A stretch of 64,000 nucleotides of DNA from Paenibacillus sp. FSL R10-2734 (lineage in GTDB: Bacteria > Bacillota > Bacilli > Paenibacillales > Paenibacillaceae): the NCBI RefSeq assembly GCF_037963865.1, contig NZ_CP150170.1, forward strand, positions 4,650,001 through 4,714,000, read 5' to 3'. The notes below the pieces were generated by a model. The model saw only the letters and a list, made by a program, of their open reading frames with translations. It was not told where the DNA came from and did not search any database. The translations under genes were made by a program, and so were the position numbers. Of the stretch, positions 52,332 through 60,249 are shown piece by piece. The stretch's first letter is position 1, and every line of letters starts with the position of its first letter.

Positions 52332-53026
52332 TCCGCGTACACCTCTCTGAACAATTCATCTATGCTTTTACCTTGGCGTAGTCGGATATCCTCTACCGCC
52401 GTATGCATCACCATTTCTCCCTCTTTTATAAAAATCACATCATCAAATATCCGCTCAATATCCGATACTAAATGGGTTGATAAGAGTATGGTGCTGTCCT
52501 CTTCATAAAACTCTACTAACGCATTAAGAATTTTAGTTCTTGCTACTGGATCTACGCCACCGATTGGCTCATCAAGTAAATAAAGGCTAGCTCTGCGTGA
52601 TAAGGCAAGTGTAAGCTGTAAGCGTTCATTCATCCCTTTAGACAGATCCTTTACCTTATCTTGTGTTCTTAACTTCATAAACTCCAACATTCGTGAAGCC
52701 TTCGTCTGATCAAAATCCGGATAGAAATCACTTTGGAACTTTAGAGCATCCGCAACATTCATCCAGGATTCTGTAAGCGGCTTATCCGGCATAAATGACA
52801 CCACTGCTTTACTGTCTCTGCCTACAGAACCCCCTATGATCGACACATGTCCGGAGGTAGGCTGTGTAAGTCCTGCGATGATTTTCATTAGTGTGCTTTT
52901 ACCGCTGCCATTACTACCTAGCAGTCCTGTGATCTTACCCGCATTCAGATTAAAGGAGACTCCTCGGAGAGCATGCTTGGATCTATATTTTTTAGTAACG
53001 TCATGAACCTCAAGTATATTTTCCAA
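52325..53026 (-). CDS. ABC transporter ATP-binding protein (YtrB-like)
   Basis: 233 residues from a TTG at 53026, chosen because AAGGGGG (end of the GntR gene) precedes it; the in-frame ATG at 53050 has no such site. Walker A GLLGSNGSGKST (about 30-41), signature DLSKGMNERLQLTLALSRR, Walker B LYLLDEPIGGVDP, H-loop LLSTHLV. Its closest context is the GntR repressor upstream and the permease downstream. Confidence 0.87.
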   Translation of the reverse strand: MENILEVHDVTKKYRSKHALRGVSFNLNAGKITGLLGSNGSGKSTLMKIIAGLTQPTSGHVSIIGGSVGRDSKAVVSFMPDKPLTESWMNVADALKFQSDFYPDFDQTKASRMLEFMKLRTQDKVKDLSKGMNERLQLTLALSRRASLYLLDEPIGGVDPVARTKILNALVEFYEEDSTILLSTHLVSDIERIFDDVIFIKEGEMVMHTAVEDIRLRQGKSIDELFREVYAEC

Positions 53027-53030
53027 CTTG

Positions 53031-53414
53031 CTACTCCCCCTTTTCTCCATCCTTCTTCCGGATATTCTCCGCCACTACCGCTACAATATCTTCTCCTTGA
53101 AAACCGAGATCTTCCATGCCACGAATGAAACGATCTAGTACATCTTGTGCCATTTCTTTTTTTATGGTAAGGATAGTGTTTTCATTACTTGTAACATATC
53201 TTCCCATTCCACGCCGGGTCTCCACGATTTCTTCACGCTCCAGTTCCTGAAAAGTTCTTTGCACCGTATTCGGATTAATCTGCAAATCACTAGCAAGCTC
53301 ACGTACAGAGAGAATTTTATCTCCCGGTTTTAGCTTACCTGTGACGATTTCACCTTTGATGTAGTTCATGATCTGGATATAAATCGGCAGGTTGTTATCG
53401 AATTCGATTGTCAT
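53031..53414 (-). CDS. GntR family regulator, YtrA type
   Basis: 127 residues: a winged helix (LPIYIQIMNYIKGEIVTGKL, VRELASDLQINPNTVQRTFQ, REEIVETRRGMGRYV) and a short helical tail (about 55 residues). It lies inside the operon, 3 bases after the upstream permease and 4 bases before the downstream ATPase start, so it probably controls the whole cluster in feedback. The candidate operator is the inverted repeat at 55166-55189. Confidence 0.88.
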   Translation of the reverse strand: MTIEFDNNLPIYIQIMNYIKGEIVTGKLKPGDKILSVRELASDLQINPNTVQRTFQELEREEIVETRRGMGRYVTSNENTILTIKKEMAQDVLDRFIRGMEDLGFQGEDIVAVVAENIRKKDGEKGE

Positions 53415-53416
53415 GT

Positions 53417-54163
53417 TTAAGCAACATCCCTTCGTCTAAAGACGGAAAAGCCTATGAGTAGAAAGACAACTGTGTATAAGACTAGCATTATGATGGAAAA
53501 GGTCAGCGTCATTCCAGGTATAGGTGCTCCTCCACCTTCATAAGCAGATAAATTCAGGTTCGGGAATAATACATATTTATAGAACTCACGGGAAATGATC
53601 AATTTATCTATCATCAGCATAAACATAGTAACCCCGATGGTCACACCCGTTGAAGTCGTCAAAATCCCAATCATAAAAGCAAGCGTTACATACACAACTG
53701 TACTAACAGAGTTGTACATTAAACTGGTTAACATCTCGCGAATACCAGCCTCACCACCACTTAATCCGAACCATAATGCTCCTGATACAAAAACCGCCAA
53801 CATGCCGACAATAGCCACTGTAAACGCATAAATCAGCACAACAGCATATTTGGATGCAAGTATTGCTGTACGGCTTCTTGCACGGATTAGAAGGAATTTG
53901 ATGGTGCCCTGACTATATTCTTTTGAGACAATACCCGCTGTTCCGATGATTGCGAGAATGGTAATCACTTGCCCAATCCCTTGTGAAAGCAACATCATGG
54001 ATGAGAACTCATACGCTGATCCAAACATGTCAGATGACACGGAATGCACAATGTATCCTATCAGCAGAGATAAAAGAATTATCAATAAATACGGAACGAA
54101 AAACGTACGTTTCTTCGAGAGCTTTAGCCATTCATTAACAATAAGATTATTAAATCTACGCAA
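53417..54163 (-). CDS. ABC-2 type permease
   Basis: 248 residues, six spans (FFVPYLLIILLSLLIGYIV, LSQGIGQVITILAIIGTAGI, YAVVLIYAFTVAIVGMLAVF, VVYVTLAFMIGILTTSTGVT, GVTMFMLMIDKLIIS, LTFSIIMLVLYTVVFLLIGF). It carries the ABC-2 feature VSKEYSQGTIKFLLIRARSR in the first cytosolic loop. It pairs with the ATPase just upstream, which it overlaps by 8 bases. Confidence 0.84.
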   Translation of the reverse strand: MRRFNNLIVNEWLKLSKKRTFFVPYLLIILLSLLIGYIVHSVSSDMFGSAYEFSSMMLLSQGIGQVITILAIIGTAGIVSKEYSQGTIKFLLIRARSRTAILASKYAVVLIYAFTVAIVGMLAVFVSGALWFGLSGGEAGIREMLTSLMYNSVSTVVYVTLAFMIGILTTSTGVTIGVTMFMLMIDKLIISREFYKYVLFPNLNLSAYEGGGAPIPGMTLTFSIIMLVLYTVVFLLIGFSVFRRRDVA

Positions 54164-55112
54164 TGCGGTTCCCTCCTGTCCATTTCAAGAAATCTTCCTC
54201 TAAGCTTTGTTTATTCTCTATAATGCGGAAAACACCTACCCCTTTATTACTAAAAGTCGTCACTAGCTCGGGCACTCTACTATCATGCAGACTTACCGTC
54301 ACCTCAGATCGAGCACTATCCATTGATAATAACTCTGCGTATTCCATCCCTTCCAAGAGGTTAATTGCTGATTCAACTGAACCTACACGAATTGTTAGCT
54401 TCACTTCTGTAGTTGTCTCCTGCTCTCCACCAATTGCTGTCACAGTCACCAGCTTGCCGTTCTGAATCACAATGGCACGATGGCAAATTTGTTCAATTTC
54501 AGTCAGTAAGTGGCTGGAGATTAGAATAGAAATCCCTTCAACCTCTGCAATTCTACGCATATAATCACGCATTTCTCTGATTCCAGCAGGATCTAGTCCG
54601 TTCGTAGGCTCATCTAGAATCAATAACTTCGGACGGTTCAGTAACGCCTGAGCAATCCCAAGACGTTGACGCATTCCCAGTGAATAAGCCTTCACTTTCT
54701 TATTCATCGCTTCCTGAAGCCCTACCAATTCCACAACCTCTTCAATTCTACCGGCCTCAATATTATCCGTCATTCTTTGGTATTGCTTTAGGTTATCAAG
54801 CCCTGTCATATAAGGATAGAACTCTGGATTCTCAATAATCGCACCGATATGCCCAATCGCTTTATTAAAATCATTCTTAACACTGTGACCTTGAATGATC
54901 ACATCACCTTCGCTCATTCTTATTAAGCCCGTCATCATACGAATTGTTGTTGTCTTTCCTGCACCATTTGGTCCTAAGAGCCCTACAATTTCTCCCTTAC
55001 GGATATCAAATGCCAACTTATCCACAATGGATTTCCCTTTAATGATCTTGCTTACCCCATTCATTTGCAAAACGATGGAGTCTTGCATGTGTTCGTTACT
55101 TTCCTGCTTCAT
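54156..55112 (-). CDS. ABC transporter ATP-binding protein (CcmA/BcrA-like)
   Basis: 318 residues from the ATG at 55112, which has GGGAGG 6 bases upstream (the ATG at 55130 does not). Walker A GLLGPNGAGKTT (about 43-54), signature YSLGMRQRLGIAQAL, Walker B LLILDEPTNGLDP, H-loop LISSHLL, followed by a C-terminal domain of about 90 residues typical of bacitracin/lantibiotic exporters. It is the first gene of the double-ABC operon, with promoter and operator at 55166-55208. Confidence 0.9.
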   Translation of the reverse strand: MKQESNEHMQDSIVLQMNGVSKIIKGKSIVDKLAFDIRKGEIVGLLGPNGAGKTTTIRMMTGLIRMSEGDVIIQGHSVKNDFNKAIGHIGAIIENPEFYPYMTGLDNLKQYQRMTDNIEAGRIEEVVELVGLQEAMNKKVKAYSLGMRQRLGIAQALLNRPKLLILDEPTNGLDPAGIREMRDYMRRIAEVEGISILISSHLLTEIEQICHRAIVIQNGKLVTVTAIGGEQETTTEVKLTIRVGSVESAINLLEGMEYAELLSMDSARSEVTVSLHDSRVPELVTTFSNKGVGVFRIIENKQSLEEDFLKWTGGNRIA

Positions 55113-55165
55113 GGTAATCCTCCCTGCCATCTAATTAATTATTGATTAGTTCATTTCATTGTGTC

Positions 55166-55208
55166 AGTGTCATAGTTGAATAGTACACTAATATATTATT
55201 GATGTAAA
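55166..55208 (-). promoter_or_regulatory. Promoter of the double-ABC operon with candidate GntR operator
   Basis: On the minus strand, -35 TTTACA (55208-55203), 17-base spacer, -10 TACTAT (55185-55180). The inverted repeat AGTGT...ACACT (55189-55166) covers the -10 and start region, a usual place for a YtrA-type repressor. Confidence 0.6.
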
Positions 55209-55311
55209 GCCCGAAAATAAAGAACTCCTCAAAATGGGGCTTACTATTAGACTATCAACCAAACCAAATAATCAAATGAACATAGATTAGATAACAAAGG
55301 AGGAATGACAA

Positions 55312-55683
55312 ATGAAAAAGGAAGTTCATGTATCTCAGACTTTTCCACGCTTGACCGTTTACGACGAAGAAAACCTTAGAGGGAACCGCAGAATCTTGAC
55401 TGGCAACCTGGGCATTCGGAATACAGACGCTATTCTCGATGGTATTGAAAGTCTTCGTTTCTTCTCCACCAGTAGCAATGCAACACTGGTATTGTTCACA
55501 AGAACTAGGTTTAGAGGGAACTTCCGCGTGATCCGTGGAAACCGCACCATCCGTGATTTGGACGATTTCATTTCCGGCAATGATGTGGAATCCATTATTT
55601 CAAGTAATCAGCGCTTAACCCTCGAACAAATTCGCACTATCCGTAGAACTGGCAACTTACCTGCGGGATATCGTCTGATCTAA
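55312..55683 (+). CDS. Greek-key (beta/gamma-crystallin-like) protein, copy 1
   Basis: 123 residues, no signal peptide. Two similar units of about 45 residues: PRLTVYDEENLRGNRRILTG and LVLFTRTRFRGNFRVIRGN, each with the Y/F-x-x-x-x-F/L-R-G pattern, followed by DGIESLRFF and NDVESIISS, similar to crystallin Ser-containing loops. The fold is an inference. AAGGAGG precedes the ATG. A paralog follows at 55931 (about 60 percent identical by eye). A strong terminator ends the gene at 55739. Its function is unknown; a surface or spore role is possible. Confidence 0.72.
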   Translation: MKKEVHVSQTFPRLTVYDEENLRGNRRILTGNLGIRNTDAILDGIESLRFFSTSSNATLVLFTRTRFRGNFRVIRGNRTIRDLDDFISGNDVESIISSNQRLTLEQIRTIRRTGNLPAGYRLI

Positions 55684-55701
55684 CAGCATCGCACAACAAG
55701 T

Positions 55702-55739
55702 AAGGAGTAATCTGGAGTTTGACTCCCAGGTTACTCCTT
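55702..55739 (+). terminator. Intrinsic terminator
   Basis: AAGGAGTAATCTGG pairs with CCAGGTTACTCCTT, followed by a run of T. Confidence 0.9.
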
Positions 55740-55930
55740 TTTTTCCCAGAATCATTTCCTATTAAATCAATTCCCGTTGCTGATCCTAACGACTTTCAGA
55801 ATCTTCATAGGAATTTGATCTTATTCTTCCAAAATAGACACCAATCCCAGCAGATTCCCCCGTATCAGCATATGGTAAATGGACGGCATGTCAAATGACA
55901 GCATGTCAATCCAACAGGGAGGGATTAAAC

Positions 55931-56302
55931 ATGGTCGCCAATAAAGTAACATCCGTAATCTATCCCAGGCTAACAGTATATAGTGAAGAGAACTTTCGTG
56001 GGCGTCGAAGAACCTATCGCGGTAACCTGGGTTTTCCAGATGTTGATACTATCATTACAGGAATAGAAAGCTTACGCTTCTTCTCCACGAACCCGAATGC
56101 TACACTTGTGTTGTTCGATCGTTCAAGGTTCCGTGACAATTTCGTTATTTTGCGCGGTAACCGAAGCATCCGTGAACTGGATGATTTCCTGCGAAGAGGA
56201 GATGTCGAATCACTCATTGCAACCAATGAGCGACTGACCCGGGCACAGGTTCGCGCCATTCAGCGCACCGGCAACTTGCCTGCGGGATATCGTCTGATCT
56301 AA
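55931..56302 (+). CDS. Greek-key (beta/gamma-crystallin-like) protein, copy 2
   Basis: 123 residues from the ATG at 55931 (GGAGGG 8 bases upstream). Same length and architecture as copy 1: PRLTVYSEENFRGRRRTYRG, then LVLFDRSRFRDNFVILRGN and the shared end RTGNLPAGYRLI. The FxG glycine of the second unit is replaced by D (FRDNF). Separately transcribed: its own upstream region (55746-55930) and terminator. It clearly arose by tandem duplication. Confidence 0.72.
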   Translation: MVANKVTSVIYPRLTVYSEENFRGRRRTYRGNLGFPDVDTIITGIESLRFFSTNPNATLVLFDRSRFRDNFVILRGNRSIRELDDFLRRGDVESLIATNERLTRAQVRAIQRTGNLPAGYRLI

Positions 56303-56308
56303 TTATTC

Positions 56309-56347
56309 GAGGACATATTTTAAGCTATAAGCTTAAGGTGCGTCCTC
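56309..56347 (+). terminator. Intrinsic terminator
   Basis: GAGGAC with GTCCTC outer stem and TTAAGC/GCTTAA inner stem, then TTTTA. Confidence 0.82.
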
Positions 56348-56401
56348 TTTTATTTTCCGCTATAATGACTCCATACATATTAATAGAAAGAAGGTATCTT
56401 A

Positions 56402-57238
56402 ATGGAACCAATCGTTTCTACTCGCTGGCTGCTTGCTCGGCTATACGAACCTGAACTTGTTATAGTCGATTGCCGTTTTTTACTCACTGATCCGGAAGCT
56501 GGACGTAAAGCCTACACAGAAGATCATATTCCCGGCGCAATCTATTTACACCTGGAAGAACAACTCTCAGCAGCAGTAAGCACACACGGTGGTCGTCATC
56601 CACTGCCCGAAATCTCGAAACTGACCTCCGCACTTAGCAAGGTTGGCATTAACAGAGATAGCATTGTTGTAGCCTATGATGATCAAGGCGGAGCTTATGC
56701 TTCCCGTCTGTGGTGGATGCTCCGTTATTTGGGTCATGAACGTGTGTATGTAATGGATGAAGGCTACTCTACTTGGAAAAAAGGTAAATTCCCAGTCAGT
56801 GATCATCAAGCGGTGCGCATTCCAAGCCAGTATGAAGCAGATGTTCAAACGGACATGCTTGTTAGCATGGAAGATGTGCAAACCGTGGTTAAGGGCGGTG
56901 GCGCATTGTTGATCGATTCACGGGAATCCCGCCGCTACGCAGGACTTGAAGAGCCGATTGATCCTAAAGCCGGTCACATTCCAGGAGCTATCAATAAGTT
57001 CTGGAAGGATGTGCTCGATGACCAAGGGCGCTGGAAATCAACTGAGGTGCTGAAAGAGCATTATGAGGGGATTGATCCTGAGCAAGAGATTATCGTGTAC
57101 TGTGGATCAGGCGTAAGCGCCTGCCCAAATGTCCTCGCACTTGGGACAGCCGGGTTCAAGAATGTGAAGTTGTATGCAGGGAGTTGGAGTGATTGGATTT
57201 CGTATGAGGGGAATCCGATTGCGACGGGAGAAGAATAG
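56402..57238 (+). CDS. Sulfurtransferase (thiosulfate / 3-mercaptopyruvate type)
   Basis: 278 residues, two rhodanese domains. The N-terminal one (residues 1-135) is inactive; the C-terminal one has the catalytic Cys234 in VYCGSGVSACP, a CGSGVxA loop typical of this class, and SRxxxRY (IDSRESRRYAG). It transfers sulfane sulfur to cyanide or thiols. It is monocistronic. Two decayed copies of its last 90-130 bases lie downstream at 58943-59032 and 59768-59893. Confidence 0.93.
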   Translation: MEPIVSTRWLLARLYEPELVIVDCRFLLTDPEAGRKAYTEDHIPGAIYLHLEEQLSAAVSTHGGRHPLPEISKLTSALSKVGINRDSIVVAYDDQGGAYASRLWWMLRYLGHERVYVMDEGYSTWKKGKFPVSDHQAVRIPSQYEADVQTDMLVSMEDVQTVVKGGGALLIDSRESRRYAGLEEPIDPKAGHIPGAINKFWKDVLDDQGRWKSTEVLKEHYEGIDPEQEIIVYCGSGVSACPNVLALGTAGFKNVKLYAGSWSDWISYEGNPIATGEE

Positions 57239-57299
57239 AATAAAGAACCCGCGATCGGCGCGGCTTCTTGTGATTCCCTGGAAATCAGAGGCCTGATTT

Positions 57300-57960
57300 A
57301 CCTTACCGGCGGCACATTGTATTCGATTTTTCGCATACATTTGGCTCGTTTACGTCACCGGCGGCACATTGTATTCGGTTTTTCGCATACATTTGGCTCG
57401 TTTACGTTACCTGGGGCATATTGTATTTGGTTTTTCGCATACATTTGGCTCGTTTACGTTACCTGGGGCATATTGTATTCGATTTTTCGCATACATTTGG
57501 CTCTTTTACGTTACCGGTGGCACATTGTATTCGGTTTTTCGCATACATTTGGCTCCATTACGTTACCGGCGGCACATTGTATTCGGTTTTTCGCATACAT
57601 TTGGCTCGTTTACGTTACCGGTGACACATTGTATTCGATTTTTCGCATACATTTGGCTCGTTTACGTTACCTGGGGCATATTGTATTTGGTTTTTCGCAT
57701 ACATTGGCTCGTTTACGTTACCGGTGGCACATTGTATTCGGTTTTTCGAGTACTTTTGGCTCGTTTACGTTACCGGTGGCATATTGTATTCGATTTTTCG
57801 CATACATTTGGCTCGTTTACGTCACCGGCGGCACATTGTATTCGATTTTCCGCATACATTTGTATCGTTTACGTTACCGGTGGCACATTGTATTCGGTTT
57901 TTCGCATACATTTGGCTCGTTTACGTTACCTGGGGCATATTGTATTTGGTTTTCCATTCA
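57300..57960. repeat. 52-bp tandem repeat array, about 12.5 units
   Basis: Unit starts (CACATTGTATTCG or CATATTGTATTTG) at 57313, 57365, 57417, 57469, 57521, 57573, 57625, 57677, 57728, 57780, 57832, 57884 and 57936. All steps are 52 except one of 51, where a T is missing. Variants alternate between TACCGGTGGCAC, CACCGGCGGCAC and TACCTGGGGCAT. The open frames across it arise because 52 is not a multiple of three; each frame is the same sequence shifted. Confidence 0.95.
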
Positions 57961-57983
57961 CATTCTCACGACGACCTTCATCT

Positions 57984-58656
57984 TCAAACCAAATCTGGAC
58001 TTTGTAGCGTACCTATATATTCATAGTAAATGATCCGCTGAGATGAACCTCTTGCCACCGGGCGAAATTTACCTTTATCCACCAGCTTCCGGCAGTATTT
58101 AATGATCGTCATCGTGTGCAATTCCAGCTCTCTCGCAGCATCAGCCGGGCGAAGGACACGATGGTGCCGGATGGCTGCCCGCATCAGATCGCGCTCGATT
58201 CTGGAATAGGCTCTCTCAGCGGTTATCTTCGCAGACTTTTCTGCTAACAAATAAGAAAAGAGAATGTTCCGCATCGCAGAGAGAATGAAAGATGGATTTT
58301 CTTTTAGCTCATCCAGCGAGATATAGAGCACCGTGCAGTCTTGAGACTGTAGAAAAAGCCCGCGGTTCAAGTCCATCCGATATTTGCTACGATCCATTCC
58401 ATGTGAGCCAAAGTCCATGATCTCAAATGCAATACGCGAGGCTCCGATCTCCCACAAAATAGGATCTGCCACGCCAGTCCTTAACTTCATATTCGGGGTG
58501 TAATCCGTGAAAATGTCCGGCTAGAGGCCACCATACCCGCTCGACAAACAAGCGGTTTCCGTAACCATGACCGCGTTTAAGTGCATCGAGCCGCTCTCCC
58601 TTCCTTAGTTTAAGATGATTACATAACCATTCATCATGCTCCCTCTCGAAACCCAT
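57984..58656 (-). pseudogene. Frameshifted restriction-fold/HTH regulator-like gene
   Basis: Two overlapping frames join into one protein. The first (58656 to about 58470) gives MGFEREHDEWLCNHLKLRKG to HPEYEVKDWRGRSYFV. The second (to 57984) gives WEIGASRIAFEIMDFGSHGM, then a C-terminal helix-turn-helix region (HRVLRPADAARELELHTMTI). In intact Paenibacillus relatives known to me, the junction reads roughly YFxDxxW and the next motif FEIKxxG, a PD-(D/E)xK-like nuclease core. Here a few codons including the Asp are deleted, shifting the frame, and Lys is Met. It is probably dead. Confidence 0.68.
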
Positions 58657-58704
58657 TACCTATCCCCTCGCTCTGCAATGAAATATGTTTCTACACACAC
58701 AAAA

Positions 58705-58738
58705 CCCCGCCTCTATTCCTAAAGGAAAGGAGACGGGG
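58705..58738 (-). terminator. Intrinsic terminator-like hairpin
   Basis: CCCCGTCTC with GAGGCGGGG (bulged), then TTTTGTGTG on the minus strand. It would stop transcripts arriving from the right before the frameshifted gene. Confidence 0.65.
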
Positions 58739-58942
58739 CATTCTTTGCCTCGTTTGGTTTTATCTATACATAGTGTGCCACATTATCATTAGAAGGCACA
58801 ATAGGAAATTGGAAGGATCATTCAGGACAAGGCTATAAAGGAGGGTTGCGAATTGATCCAGAGTCTGTGCTGTCGTTTATTTTTGTAAATAATTCCTGTT
58901 TGCAATCAATAAGATTATACTCCTAATATAACTATAGACAGG

Positions 58943-59032
58943 GCCGGATATACAAACATACAACTGTATGCAGTGAGCTAGAGTGATTGGGTTTCGTATG
59001 AGGAAATTGTGGTAGCTCCTGAGGAAGATTAG
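58943..59032 (+). pseudogene. Relic of a sulfurtransferase gene 3' end, copy 1
   Basis: The stretch with TGTATGCAG, GAGTGATTGGGTTTCGTATG and a final GAAGATTAG matches 57149-57238. Only the last 30 or so codons are recognisable, with frame-breaking changes. The rest of 58739-59321 holds no gene I can support. Confidence 0.7.
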
Positions 59033-59321
59033 GGTTAAAAGCGCATGGTTGATATCTGGTCACACGATTATATGAAAGAGAAGCAACTGTCAGCATCCCG
59101 GAGCATCCGGCCGCACTTTTGCGAAACGGTCCGCTGAGGACTCCCGTTCCATTCTGAGTAGTGCTCACCCTATCTGAGGACAGTTGGTCCACGTTGGGTT
59201 CGACCAGGATTTTCTGTATAATGGTAAATATTACGTCGGATGTGATGTTAAACGTACGAACTGACATGTAAACAAAGTCCATGCGGCGTCTGAAACCACG
59301 AATCGGAAAGGATGAAGTAAA

Positions 59322-59579
59322 TTGAGTTATACTGATCTGTTGGAACGGAAGAGCGAAATCTTGAAGAAAACGGTCGAGAACTGGGTTTTGAAAGAAAATC
59401 GCGAAGGCTTGAACCTTCAAGAGGCTCATATTTACCAGAATATGCTCAAGGAATTTCATCAGAACGAACATGAATTGAATGGGGTACGAGACGAGGAAGC
59501 AGTTAAGCGCCAGGACAACGGGTCCACAGAAAAGGAAGACACCGTAACCGTTCGCAAACATGCGGCACAAACGGCATGA
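59322..59579 (+). CDS. Small charged helical protein, 85 aa
   Basis: It starts at a TTG with AAAGGATG 9 bases upstream and has a clean intrinsic terminator 33 bases after the stop, which supports a real gene. It is strongly helical and charged (MSYTDLLERKSEILKKTVEN, LNLQEAHIYQNMLKEFHQNE) with a disordered C-terminus. No family recognised. The opposite-strand frame here is a shadow. Confidence 0.55.
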   Translation: MSYTDLLERKSEILKKTVENWVLKENREGLNLQEAHIYQNMLKEFHQNEHELNGVRDEEAVKRQDNGSTEKEDTVTVRKHAAQTA

Positions 59580-59612
59580 TCTCAGAAAATGTGCGCGTAA
59601 GAATATGAGAGG

Positions 59613-59640
59613 CTGCCCGGGAAGTTTGGGCAGTTTTTTT
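59613..59640 (+). terminator. Intrinsic terminator
   Basis: CTGCCC and GGGCAG around a 9-base loop, then seven T. Confidence 0.85.
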
Positions 59641-59767
59641 CCGTACATTCCATTCGCCGCCGACCTCCGAAACAAACGCTCTATAATCTAGCAAGCTGAG
59701 GATATCGCTCTATGACGTTGACCTTGTCTGTGCCAAGTAAACCATTAGAGTACAGAGCTAGCTCCTG

Positions 59768-59893
59768 CACGTCACGACTGCCCGAATGTGCTGTGCTGGA
59801 GAAATCCGGACATAAGCATGTGAAGTTGTAAGCAGGTATCTGGAGTGATTGGATTTCGTATGAGGGGAATTCGGTGGCTATTGGGGAAGAAAA
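59768..59893 (+). pseudogene. Relic of a sulfurtransferase gene 3' end, copy 2
   Basis: It matches about 57112-57238, including GACTGCCCGAATGT, ATGTGAAGTTGTA and TGGAGTGATTGGATTTCGTA, but TAT is mutated to the stop TAA after GTGAAGTTG. It is less decayed than copy 1 and independent of it. Confidence 0.75.
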
Positions 59894-59920
59894 ATTATGT
59901 AAGAAGGGGTGATTAGCCCC

Positions 59921-60106
59921 CTACTCCTCTAGCTCATCCAGCTTCGCTTCCAGTTCAGTCAGTTTGAGATTCGCTTGATCCAATATCTCTTGTTGCTCTG
60001 CGGCTTTTGCTCGTTTTATTTCTTTTTTGATGGCCTCAATCTGTTGTTCCAAATAGAGAATTTCGGCTTCATTTCCTGAGTTGTTCCAGATCTGTGAGTA
60101 AGTCAT
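59921..60106 (-). CDS. Small coiled-coil protein, 61 aa
   Basis: From the ATG at 60106 with AAAGGAG 8 bases upstream. After MTYSQIWNNSGNE the rest is one heptad-like helix (ILYLEQQIEAIKKEIKRAKA, NLKLTELEAKLDELEE). No family recognised. It lies between the MFS terminator and a sulfurtransferase relic. Confidence 0.6.
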   Translation of the reverse strand: MTYSQIWNNSGNEAEILYLEQQIEAIKKEIKRAKAAEQQEILDQANLKLTELEAKLDELEE

Positions 60107-60131
60107 AGCCAGTCTCCTTTTTTCTAAGTAA

Positions 60132-60177
60132 GAAAAGCTTTCCCCAAAGTTCAATTGAATTTCAGGAGAGCTTTTTT
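60132..60177. terminator. Bidirectional terminator after the MFS gene
   Basis: AAAAGCTTTCC and GGAGAGCTTTTTTT form an 11-base stem with a 21-base loop; on the minus strand the hairpin is followed by TTTTCTT. Confidence 0.78.
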
Positions 60178-60249
60178 TCTCTGTACATGAGTTTCAAATC
60201 ATAGCCCTTATCCCGCATTAGACTTTATCTCGCTGGTGCTGTGTATCCC

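Noticed and set aside
57300..57960. Possible CRISPR array
   Set aside because: Repeat units abut with no unique spacers, period is uniform and whole units are similar; no cas genes.
57317..58033. Long open frames of 212-238 residues with a repeating SHTFGSFTLP-type sequence
   Set aside because: They result from the 52-bp tandem array read in shifting frames, present in all three plus frames with the same words; no ribosome site and no independent evidence.
58774..58926. 51-codon open stretch reading EGTIGNWKDHSGQGYKGGLR and onward, with an internal AAAGGAGG
   Set aside because: Looks like a protein fragment but has no convincing start, no family I can name, and the region is full of relics; not called as a gene.
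58932..59675. Minus-strand frame of 247 residues
   Set aside because: It runs opposite to the 59322 gene with its ribosome site and terminator and crosses a sulfurtransferase relic; no domain seen.
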